This document shows, one piece after another, positions 1 to 5,898 of a stretch of 14,750 nt of DNA (position 1 is the stretch's first letter; the number at the start of each line of letters is the position of its first letter). Source of the stretch: Candidatus Gastranaerophilales bacterium (GTDB taxonomy: Bacteria > Cyanobacteriota > Vampirovibrionia > Gastranaerophilales > Gastranaerophilaceae); NCBI GenBank assembly GCA_900548405.1, contig UNSJ01000046.1, forward strand, positions 1 to 14,750, written 5' to 3'. A program made the translations under genes and the position numbers. The notes under the pieces were generated by a model. It was not told where the DNA came from, did not search any database, and saw only the letters and a program-made list of their open reading frames with translations.

Positions 1-34
1 CGTTCTCATCGCTGCCGCAATTTGTTTTACAAAT

Positions 35-108
35 TGGCCCCGGCGCGATTCGAACGCGCGATCTTTGGTTTAGGAAACCACTGCTCTATCCTGCTGAGCT
101 ACGAAGCC
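35..108 (-). tRNA. tRNA-Arg (anticodon CCU)
   Basis: The reverse complement folds as a full cloverleaf. The 7-bp acceptor stem pairs GGCTTCG with CGGGGCC using two G-U pairs. The D stem is GCTC/GAGC and the T stem GCGCG/CGCGC carries the loop TTCGAAT. The anticodon loop TTCCTAA puts CCT at positions 34-36, which reads AGG arginine codons. The discriminator base is A and the 3' CCA is not encoded (AATTT follows). One anticodon-stem pair (27-43) is a G-A mismatch. The gene lies 27 bases downstream of the permease stop on the same strand, so it may be co-transcribed with it or have its own weak promoter. Confidence 0.95.
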
Positions 109-135
109 AATTAATATTTTGATTTTATAATAACT

Positions 136-1437
136 CTAAAATAACATCACTGCAAGCAACGCAAACAAAATTAACGGAATGTTATAGTGTAAAAACGTTG
201 GTATACAAGTATCCTGAATATGATTATGCTGACCGTCAACGTTTAAACCGGCAGTAGGTCCGAGAGTTGTTCCCGATGCAGGCGAACCAGCATCCCCTAA
301 AGCTGCCGCAGCAGCAAATACAATAATCGCCTCCATAGGGTTAAAGCCCAAATGAAGAAATATAGGAACAAACAAAACAGCCAAAATCGGTATTGTTCCG
401 AAAGAAGTACCTATTCCGATAGTTATAAACAAGCCTACAACAAGCATTAGAAATGCAGCAACAACCTTGCTTCCCATCATAAAAGGAATTAAAGAATTAA
501 CGAGAACATCAATTCCTCCGGTAGCCTTTAGAACTCCGGCAAACCCTGCTGCTACAAGCATTACAAATGCTACATATCCCATTAATCCTATACCTTCATT
601 AATTAGTATATCCATTTTTTCAGGATTTATTGCACGGGTTCCGAAAATTATTGTTAAACCTATTAATGCACCTAAAGGCAATGACTTTGTCCAAAGCTGG
701 ACTGCCAGAGTTGCTATTGCTGCAAGCAGTGTTATATAATGACTTCCAGTAAAACGAAGTGAACGTCGTCTTTCTTTCTTTATTTCTATATTCTCATACT
801 CTCTTGGTTTTCGGTATGAAATAAATACAGCAAACAGCAGCCCGACAAATAAACCTACGCCTAAAAACCACACGGATTTCCATACATCAGTCACGTTAAC
901 TGCCATTCCATTAGCAGTCATATTATCAGCAAGTAAACGCTGGAAAATTAGTCCAAAACCGGCAGGTAAAACAATATAAGGTGCAACCAACCCGAAAGCC
1001 AAAGCACAAGCAACGGTTCTTCTGTCAAGTTTAAGTTTGTTCATAACCGAAAGCAGCGGTGGAATTATTACAGGAATAAATGCGATATGAACTGGAATAA
1101 GGTTTTGTGATGCGCATGCCAAAAGTGTCAGAATTAAAAGCAGAATAAATTTATTATTTTTTATTAATAAAGCTATTCTTTTTGCAAGAACGTCAGCTAA
1201 GCCTGTATGCGCCATTGCAGCAGCAAATGTTCCAAGCAGAATATAACTTAAAGCTGTTTCACTGTTCTGCCCCATACCGTTAATGAATAAATCCATAATC
1301 TGACCAACATGTAATCCTGCAACCTTGCCAGCCACAATTGCCGAAACAATCAGAGCAAGCAGGACATTAACTCTGCACAAACAGAGAATACAAAGCAATA
1401 TTACAGAAATTATAATCGGGTTAAACAAAAACTCCAT
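136..1437 (-). CDS. YuiF-type Na+/H+ antiporter-family membrane permease
   Basis: A 433-residue, very hydrophobic protein with about eleven to twelve predicted membrane segments, expected in the inner membrane. The N-terminus (about 1-90) has a run of short helices ending in ALSYILLGTFAAAM. Around residues 340-365 is GTSFGTIPILAVLFVPI, and near the C-terminus is the glycine/proline-rich signature GDAGSPASGTTLGPTAG followed by DGQHNHIQDTCIPTF. These blocks are characteristic of the YuiF-like branch of the Na+/H+ antiporter / ion transporter superfamily. The family is annotated as an antiporter, but some members have been proposed to carry amino acids such as histidine, so the substrate is open. 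The start ATG follows AAAGGA, which overlaps the thyX stop region, and only 7 bases separate the two genes. That spacing points to an operon with translational coupling. Confidence 0.85.
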   Translation of the reverse strand: MEFLFNPIIISVILLCILCLCRVNVLLALIVSAIVAGKVAGLHVGQIMDLFINGMGQNSETALSYILLGTFAAAMAHTGLADVLAKRIALLIKNNKFILLLILTLLACASQNLIPVHIAFIPVIIPPLLSVMNKLKLDRRTVACALAFGLVAPYIVLPAGFGLIFQRLLADNMTANGMAVNVTDVWKSVWFLGVGLFVGLLFAVFISYRKPREYENIEIKKERRRSLRFTGSHYITLLAAIATLAVQLWTKSLPLGALIGLTIIFGTRAINPEKMDILINEGIGLMGYVAFVMLVAAGFAGVLKATGGIDVLVNSLIPFMMGSKVVAAFLMLVVGLFITIGIGTSFGTIPILAVLFVPIFLHLGFNPMEAIIVFAAAAALGDAGSPASGTTLGPTAGLNVDGQHNHIQDTCIPTFLHYNIPLILFALLAVMLF

Positions 1438-1444
1438 AAGTCCT

Positions 1445-2152
1445 TTAATTACCTGTGTCGCGGGTTAAGCGGCTACGCTTACCGCATGATTTGTCTTCAT
1501 CACAAAATCCTAATCTTTCACATTTTGGAACAAGATAAGGTTTTAACCAGGCTTCTTCTTTAACAAGTTCTTCACACATTTTTTTGACAAGCAATCTTAT
1601 TTCATATTGAGCTCTGGTGCAAAGTCTTAAGTTTGCGACATGAATTAGTTCTCTCAGGTTCATACTGACCACCATAGAGCTTGCTGCAGCGTTAGGAAGA
1701 ACAAATCGTGCATCTTCTGCAGGAATTCCGGCTTCTACAAATTCCTGATATTGAGATGCAATCTGTCCCATAAAGTTTTCAAATTTTTCTTTTAATTCCG
1801 GATTACGTTCAATAGTAGGAGGAATAATATAATCAAATTGTCCTTTTTCTTTGACATATCTTTGAGATTTTTGTGAAAATGACATATGTCTGTGGCGCAC
1901 AAGCTGATGTGTGCAAGCACGAGAAACATTAGCAATAGCAAAACTTACCTGAATATGCTCAATTGTTGAATAATGACCTGAAGAAATAACACGTTCAATC
2001 AGCTTCAACATTTTTTCTTCATCATCAGTGCTGTTATAAATATTAATAGGATAATCCGCACTGTAACAAGTTCGGCACGCTGTATACACAGTTTTTAACA
2101 TATTCTCCGGCTTGGAAATCAAATTAACAACAGGCTGATTATTTTCTTGCAT
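1445..2152 (-). CDS. thyX: FAD-dependent thymidylate synthase ThyX
   Basis: A 235-residue flavin-dependent thymidylate synthase. It makes dTMP from dUMP using methylene-tetrahydrofolate and reduced FAD, replacing ThyA. The family signature RHRx7S is present (R86-H87-R88 to S96, in RHRHMSFSQKSQR). The dUMP-binding stretch LRLCTRAQYEIR lies at about 175-186, and the N-terminal STIEH block at 62-66. Three cysteines near the C-terminus (211, 217, 223) resemble the tail of many clostridial-type ThyX proteins. The start is supported by GGGGAGAT just upstream of ATG. A promoter with an extended -10 lies about 40 bases before the start. The permease gene follows after 7 bases. No thyA is visible in the window, which fits ThyX as the functional synthase. 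Confidence 0.97.
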   Translation of the reverse strand: MQENNQPVVNLISKPENMLKTVYTACRTCYSADYPINIYNSTDDEEKMLKLIERVISSGHYSTIEHIQVSFAIANVSRACTHQLVRHRHMSFSQKSQRYVKEKGQFDYIIPPTIERNPELKEKFENFMGQIASQYQEFVEAGIPAEDARFVLPNAAASSMVVSMNLRELIHVANLRLCTRAQYEIRLLVKKMCEELVKEEAWLKPYLVPKCERLGFCDEDKSCGKRSRLTRDTGN

Positions 2153-2186
2153 AATATCTCCCCTACTACAAAAGTTTCACAAAACA

Positions 2187-2217
2187 ATTATACCACCCAT
2201 AAGTCTAATATTGGTAA
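2187..2217 (-). promoter_or_regulatory. thyX promoter with extended -10
   Basis: On the minus strand the perfect -10 TATAAT (2192-2187) is preceded by TGG, giving an extended -10. A weak -35, TTACCA (2217-2212), lies 19 bases upstream. The start point would be near 2180, leaving a leader of about 28 bases that holds the GGGGAG ribosome binding site of thyX. Confidence 0.6.
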
Positions 2218-2265
2218 AATGTAAATTTTTGTAGAGAAAATCAATTAGCAATTAATATCTACATA

Positions 2266-2329
2266 ATACAAAAAGAACACCCGCGCTAAGGAGTCAAAAG
2301 CGCGAGTGTTAAATCAGTAAAAGAGACAT
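2266..2329 (-). ncRNA. Candidate ~62-nt small RNA ending in an intrinsic terminator
   Basis: On the minus strand, -35 TTGACT (2364-2359) and -10 TATTGT (2340-2335) are 18 bases apart and would start a transcript near 2329. It would end in a 12-bp hairpin (arms 2310-2299 and 2287-2276, 11-base loop) followed by CTTTTTG. In minus-strand RNA the stem is unbroken, with one G-U pair. In plus-strand RNA the same position is a C-A mismatch and no U-run follows, so the hairpin fits minus-strand transcription. No minus-strand gene precedes it, and the thyX promoter lies downstream of it, so it is neither a gene terminator nor a thyX attenuator. A six-codon frame (ATG at 2329-2327, MSLLLI) starts at the predicted 5' end and may be chance. 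Confidence 0.4.
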
Positions 2330-2394
2330 CAATAACAATATGAACCATATAAAAATAAAGTCAAATTTTTGTGGATATTTTTTTTAATTTAGTT

Positions 2395-2400
2395 TATAAT
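2395..2400 (+). promoter_or_regulatory. -10 box of the TPR gene (possible leaderless start)
   Basis: A perfect TATAAT lies exactly six bases before the ATG at 2407, so transcription would begin at or next to the start codon. No good -35 is seen at 17 bases; TTGTGG (2369-2374) is 20 bases away. The bases between the box and the ATG (CCTCTT) carry no Shine-Dalgarno. Confidence 0.45.
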
Positions 2401-2406
2401 CCTCTT

Positions 2407-3027
2407 ATGAGAAGATTTTTGCTTATTTTATCTTTAATAATACTGACTTCTGGCAGTGCATATTCATTCAGCTTCAAAAAAGCTCCTGAAAATACTGTTG
2501 TTCAATCCGAACAATATAAAAATATAACAAACCAGGCAAACGTTTTTTATGCAGAAAATGATATTAAGAGTGCATTTAATCTGTTTTTAAGTATACCAGA
2601 GGATGAAAGAACAGCTCAGAATTGGCTTTTATTGGGAAATATTCTGCAAGATCAGGGAAAGCTTGATGAAGCCGTATTTATGTATAACAAAGCTATCAAT
2701 ACTGATGAAAAATATTACAAAGCATACTATAATCTCGGTAATATATATCTGCAAGACGGCAGACCTAATATGGCAATTGAACAATATAAAAAGGTTATCA
2801 AACTTAACCCCGAGTACCCATATGCTCATTACAATCTCGGATGTGCATATATTAAAACAGGACAATTTAGAAAAGCTAAATATGAACTGCTTGTTGCCAT
2901 AGATTATAAAAATACTGTTGCTGATTTTCATTACAATCTTGCGTATGTATACAAAAAGTTAAATAATAAAAAAGCAGCTGACAGATATATTGAATATTAT
3001 AATAAACTTATAGAAAGCCAAATGTAA
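2407..3027 (+). CDS. Secreted/periplasmic TPR-repeat protein
   Basis: A 206-residue protein with an N-terminal signal peptide: MRR, a hydrophobic core over residues 4-15, then SGSAYS as a plausible cleavage region near residue 20. About four tetratricopeptide repeats follow (roughly 72-103, 104-137, 138-171 and 172-203), with the usual W/Y-LG-Y/A...A...Y spacing, for example YYNLGNIYLQDGRPNMAIEQ. TPR proteins are protein-protein scaffolds, and the partner cannot be told from sequence. The ATG at 2407 is preferred over an upstream GTG at 2371 because only the shorter form starts with a clean signal peptide. No Shine-Dalgarno is visible. A perfect TATAAT (2395-2400) ends six bases before this ATG, so the mRNA may be leaderless. 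The HAD gene follows after 12 bases, probably in the same operon. Confidence 0.85.
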   Translation: MRRFLLILSLIILTSGSAYSFSFKKAPENTVVQSEQYKNITNQANVFYAENDIKSAFNLFLSIPEDERTAQNWLLLGNILQDQGKLDEAVFMYNKAINTDEKYYKAYYNLGNIYLQDGRPNMAIEQYKKVIKLNPEYPYAHYNLGCAYIKTGQFRKAKYELLVAIDYKNTVADFHYNLAYVYKKLNNKKAADRYIEYYNKLIESQM

Positions 3028-3039
3028 AAGAGGACACAA

Positions 3040-3729
3040 ATGTTTAAAGGAATAATTTTTGATTTTAACGGAACACTTTTCTTTGATTCTGAAAAACACC
3101 TTGATGCCTGGAGAAAATATTCCGCAAAACTTCGCGGAACAGCTTTCACAGATGACGAGATGAGAAAATATATGTTCGGAAGAACTAATGAAGATATCAT
3201 AGCTTATGCATTAGGTGAAAAACCTTCAAAACAATTAGTCGAACAACTTGCAAAAGAAAAAGAAGCCGTATATAGAGATATGTGCAGAATGGACAAAGAA
3301 AATACCGTTCTCGCGCCAGGTGCCGTTAAACTGTTAAACTTTTTAAAAGAAAATAATATTCCGCATACCATCGCAACAATGTCTGAAAAAGATAATGTTG
3401 ACTTTTATATTGAAGAATTTAAACTTTCAAACTGGTTTGACATAGATAAAATTGTATACTCAGACGGGACTTTACCTGGCAAACCCGCTCCTGATATTTA
3501 TTTAAAAGCAGCAAAAAGATTAGGACTTGAACCACAAGAATGTATTGTTGTTGAAGATGCAATTTCAGGAATAGATTCCGCTAAATCCGCAGGTATAGGA
3601 AAAATTATAGCTATTGCTTCTATGGAAAGCAAAGAGTTATATAAAAATATTCCTGCCGTAAGCCAAATTATTGAAAATTTTGACGAAATAGACAGGAATA
3701 TTTTTGAAATCCCCTGCTTAAAAAATTAA
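3040..3729 (+). CDS. HAD-superfamily hydrolase (beta-phosphoglucomutase-like, DxN variant)
   Basis: A 229-residue HAD-superfamily protein of the phosphatase/phosphoglucomutase-like subfamily with a helical cap (about 15-85). The core motifs are: motif I IIFDFNGTLF with nucleophile D8; motif II around T113 (TIATMSE); motif III K148 (GKPAPDIY); and motif IV E172-D173 (VVEDAISGIDSAKSAG). The second acidic residue of motif I, normally the general acid/base Asp, is Asn10. DFNGT/DLNGT variants occur in bacterial HAD branches, so this is probably a subfamily trait, but it may lower or change activity. The substrate is unknown; a small phosphorylated metabolite is likely. AGAGGA lies before the ATG, and the gene is 12 bases behind the TPR gene. 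Its 3' end overlaps the convergent prepilin gene by 4 bases. Confidence 0.88.
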   Translation: MFKGIIFDFNGTLFFDSEKHLDAWRKYSAKLRGTAFTDDEMRKYMFGRTNEDIIAYALGEKPSKQLVEQLAKEKEAVYRDMCRMDKENTVLAPGAVKLLNFLKENNIPHTIATMSEKDNVDFYIEEFKLSNWFDIDKIVYSDGTLPGKPAPDIYLKAAKRLGLEPQECIVVEDAISGIDSAKSAGIGKIIAIASMESKELYKNIPAVSQIIENFDEIDRNIFEIPCLKN

Positions 3730-4483
3730 TAAGTCATTTGCCAGTTATCATTTAAAATTTTGCCAAAACAACCGTACCATGTTGACCCTGTTGTCTGTAT
3801 GCAATTTTCATTAAAAGAAGTTTCACGTTCTTCAAAAGTCAATGGCGCTATGTTTTCACTACCATTGTCATCAATAAGCCCGTTATTATAAATATAAATC
3901 GCAAAAATATCCCGCCCTGCTATATTAGGACCTTTTTGACCATTTACATCCAAATATATAGCAAAAACATATTTTCCTCCAGTATACTTTAAACCAAATG
4001 AAGCACCGCTTGCAATAGTCATATAAGAAGAACAACCTGTACCAATATCCCGCCCTGCAATATTCTTATATTCCGAAGCCGGTGCAAGACAAGGAGTTTG
4101 AGTAGTTCCACAGTCATTCACAATTTTAAAATAATTCTTAAAAAAAGCATTTAGATTTTCCTGACTTGTCAAACCTGCTTCTTTTAAACTTAACGCATTA
4201 TTATCTGTTTGATAATGAACTAATGCCTGAGAAAGTTCATTGTAAAATTTATGCAGCTGGGTTAAATAGCTTTGACGCTGGTAATTCTGCATCAAAGACG
4301 GAACAGTCATAGCAGAAACCACACCAATAATACCGAGTGTAACCAAAACTTCAGCTAGAGTAAACGCATACTTGTTCAGACTGTTCGAAATGACTACGTG
4401 TGTAGCACCTTCGGCGAGAGTAACACCTTTAAGTCTGGAGCTTAAAAGTCTGCCCCCCCCCCGACATAACTAAATTTTTTCAT
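3726..4483 (-). CDS. Prepilin-like protein (type II secretion/type IV pilin family), leader out of frame at a G10 run
   Basis: The body of the gene encodes a type IV pilin/pseudopilin-like protein: the prepilin motif FTLAEVLVTLGIIGVVSAM, a hydrophobic N-terminal helix, then a globular domain with five cysteines and a VNGQKGPNIAGRDIFAIY block shared with the gene at 13916. The natural start is the ATG at 4483 after AAAGGGGC. It begins MKKFSYV and runs into ten G (4462-4453); as written this frame stops after 13 residues (ending GGGADF). With 11 G (or 8) the frame continues GGRLLSSRLKGVTLAE into the body, giving 252 (or 251) residues. No ATG, GTG or TTG joins the body frame between the tract and a TTG at 4346, which lies inside the signal motif and would destroy it. 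A second TLAE motif lies 20 codons upstream of the real one. The residue before FTLAE is Ala, not the usual Gly. The gene is either phase-variable or carries an assembly indel. Confidence 0.75.
3906..4064 (-). repeat. Internal 21-bp direct repeat encoding NIAGRDI twice
   Basis: The copies at 3906-3926 and 4044-4064 match at 20 of 21 bases and both encode NIAGRDI, using the same GGG and CGG codons, which look uncommon in this AT-rich window. They are 138 bases (46 codons) apart in the same frame of the prepilin gene. Confidence 0.85.
4431..4452 (-). repeat. Duplicated locus-specific 7-mer around conserved TTAAGCTC (locus 1)
   Basis: On the coding strand CAGACTT (4452-4446), TTAAGCTC (4445-4438) and CAGACTT again (4437-4431) follow the G run directly. 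The same architecture with a different 7-mer, CAACCGT, is found at 14702-14681, while TTAAGCTC and the surrounding leader are identical. In the intact frame it encodes RL-LSS-RL-KG. Confidence 0.9.
4453..4462 (-). repeat. G10 homopolymer run in the prepilin leader (locus 1)
   Basis: Ten consecutive C on the plus strand, G on the coding strand, immediately after codon 7 of the prepilin leader. Lengths of 8 or 11 join the ATG at 4483 to the prepilin frame. A length of 9 or 12 would join a second ATG at 4467 instead. A length of 10 joins neither. A run this long is extreme for AT-rich DNA. Confidence 0.9.
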
Positions 4484-4598
4484 AATTTTTGCCCCTTTCA
4501 TTTATTTATAATATTTATGCATAACACAATCTTGCGGATCCAGCGGCGAAGCTGGCTACTTTATTATTATAAACGATTTTTTAAATTTTTCAATAACA

Positions 4599-4624
4599 AA
4601 AGGCTGAAGTTAACTTCAGCCTTT
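4599..4624 (-). terminator. Palindromic terminator downstream of yqhD
   Basis: A perfect 26-bp palindrome (arms AAAGGCTGAAGTT and its complement) lies 15 bases past the yqhD stop. On the minus strand it is followed by TGTTATTG after the closing T-run, a moderate terminator tail. The stretch from here to the prepilin start at 4483 holds only AT-rich sequence and a 5-bp GC-rich hairpin at 4540-4555 of unknown meaning. Confidence 0.7.
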
Positions 4625-4639
4625 CATAATATTTTTTAT

Positions 4640-5800
4640 TTATGAAGCTTTTACTATATCATACGCAGTATCAGCATTTATGGCACCTTTTTCGCCCAAC
4701 ACTGTATGTCTTTGGGCAAATCTTTCACGAATTTTTTCTGCAGCCTCATTTGAATCGATTTCATAATCTGAAAGCTTTGTTTTCATCCCAATAGAATTAA
4801 AGAAAGCTTCTATTTTATCAATTGCAATATCAGCAGCTTTTAAATCAACCGGTTCATTAACACAGAAAACCTCTCTTGCCAGTTTTGCAAGTTTTTTAGC
4901 TTTGCTTACTTTTTGATTTCTCAAAAGTCTTGGTTCAACTATTGCTAAACTTTGACCGTGATCAATTCCGTAAAATGCAGTCAATTCATGACCAATCATA
5001 TGAGTTGCCCAATCTTGAGGAACCCCTAAAGAAATCCAGTAATTTAATCCGCAGGTAGCACACCAAAATATATTTGCTCTTGCATCATAATCTTCAGGAT
5101 TAGCAATAACTTTTGGAGCCTCTTTTATTAAAGTTCTTAAGATTCCTAAAGCCCAATCGTCCTGCAAAGGAGAATTAACATCATAAGTACAATACTGTTC
5201 CATAACGTGTACAAATGTATCAACAATGCCGTTAACTGTCTGTCTTAAAGGCAAAGTAAAAGTAACCTGAGGATCGATTATAGAAAATTTCGGATATAAA
5301 GGAACCCCTCCAAATGCGAGTTTTTCATCAGTGGAAATTCTTGATATTACCCCGCCGCTGTTCATTTCAGAACCGGTTGCAGGAAGTGTGATTACGTCAG
5401 CAAGAGGAACAGCTTCAAATATTGGATTTTGTTCTACCATAAAATAATCATATGCATCTTTATCACCGTAATATTTTGATGCAGCTGCAATAAATTTTGT
5501 ACCGTCTAAAGTTGAACCACCGCCTACGGCAAGTAAAAAATCAACTCCTTCATTTTTAACTATTTCAACAGCCTTCATCAAAGTTTCATATTTCGGATTA
5601 GGTTCAATACCGCCGAATTCTATAACATTATAACCTTCTAAAGCCTTTTTAACCTGATCATAAACTCCGTTTCTCTTAATTGAGCCGCCGCCGTAAGTTA
5701 TTAAAACCTTATTTGACTTATCAATAAGCTCAGGCAGTTTTGCAATCGTTCCTTTCCCAAATATAATTTTTGTCGGGCAATAAAACTCAAAATTATTCAT
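4640..5800 (-). CDS. yqhD: YqhD-like iron-containing alcohol dehydrogenase / aldehyde reductase
   Basis: A 386-residue group III (iron-dependent) alcohol dehydrogenase of the BDH/YqhD branch. It reduces short-chain and toxic aldehydes to alcohols, usually with NADPH, in the cytoplasm. The N-terminal nucleotide domain has YGGGS (36-40), FGGIEPNP (62-69) and AVGGGSTLDGTKFIAAA (91-107). The four metal ligands D194, H198, H267 and H281 fall at the same numbering I recall for E. coli YqhD, in GIVDTFVH and THMIGHELTAFYGIDHGQ. Length equals the family norm. AAAGGAG lies before the ATG. It is divergently transcribed from the DedA gene with overlapping -35 regions. Orthology is strong by pattern, but cofactor and physiological aldehyde are inferred. 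Confidence 0.92.
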   Translation of the reverse strand: MNNFEFYCPTKIIFGKGTIAKLPELIDKSNKVLITYGGGSIKRNGVYDQVKKALEGYNVIEFGGIEPNPKYETLMKAVEIVKNEGVDFLLAVGGGSTLDGTKFIAAASKYYGDKDAYDYFMVEQNPIFEAVPLADVITLPATGSEMNSGGVISRISTDEKLAFGGVPLYPKFSIIDPQVTFTLPLRQTVNGIVDTFVHVMEQYCTYDVNSPLQDDWALGILRTLIKEAPKVIANPEDYDARANIFWCATCGLNYWISLGVPQDWATHMIGHELTAFYGIDHGQSLAIVEPRLLRNQKVSKAKKLAKLAREVFCVNEPVDLKAADIAIDKIEAFFNSIGMKTKLSDYEIDSNEAAEKIRERFAQRHTVLGEKGAINADTAYDIVKAS

Positions 5801-5823
5801 ATTAAACTCCTTTCGGTAAAGTT

Positions 5824-5852
5824 ATGTTAGTATAAATTTTCAACATTGTCAA
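5824..5852 (-). promoter_or_regulatory. yqhD promoter
   Basis: On the minus strand a perfect -35 TTGACA (5852-5847) and -10 TAACAT (5829-5824) are 17 bases apart. Its -35 overlaps the -35 of the divergent dedA promoter almost completely. Confidence 0.65.
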
Positions 5853-5876
5853 AATAAAATGTTTTTCTGCTACAAT
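5846..5876 (+). promoter_or_regulatory. dedA promoter with extended -10
   Basis: The -35 TTGTCA (5846-5851) and -10 TACAAT (5871-5876) are 19 bases apart. TGC directly before the -10 makes it an extended -10, which tolerates the long spacer. The start would fall near 5883, just ahead of the GAGGAGG ribosome binding site. Confidence 0.55.
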
Positions 5877-5898
5877 AACGCATGAAAGAGGAGGAAGT

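Noticed and set aside
1..34. Possible gene start (ATG at 9-7, minus strand) running off the window
   Set aside because: Only three codons are visible and no ribosome binding site precedes them.
467..739. Open frame on the plus strand inside the permease gene
   Set aside because: It lies wholly opposite conserved membrane-protein coding sequence, has no ribosome binding site and resembles nothing.
2276..2310. The hairpin as a thyX attenuator or as a plus-strand terminator
   Set aside because: The thyX promoter lies downstream of it on the minus strand, and on the plus strand the stem has a C-A mismatch and no T-run.
2371..2406. Upstream GTG start for the TPR protein
   Set aside because: It would add residues ahead of a clean signal peptide and would place the TATAAT inside the coding region.
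4540..4555. GC-rich hairpin CCAGC-GGCGAA-GCTGG upstream of the first prepilin gene
   Set aside because: Only 5 bp of stem, not near a promoter or T-run I can define. It stands out in base composition but I can assign no role.
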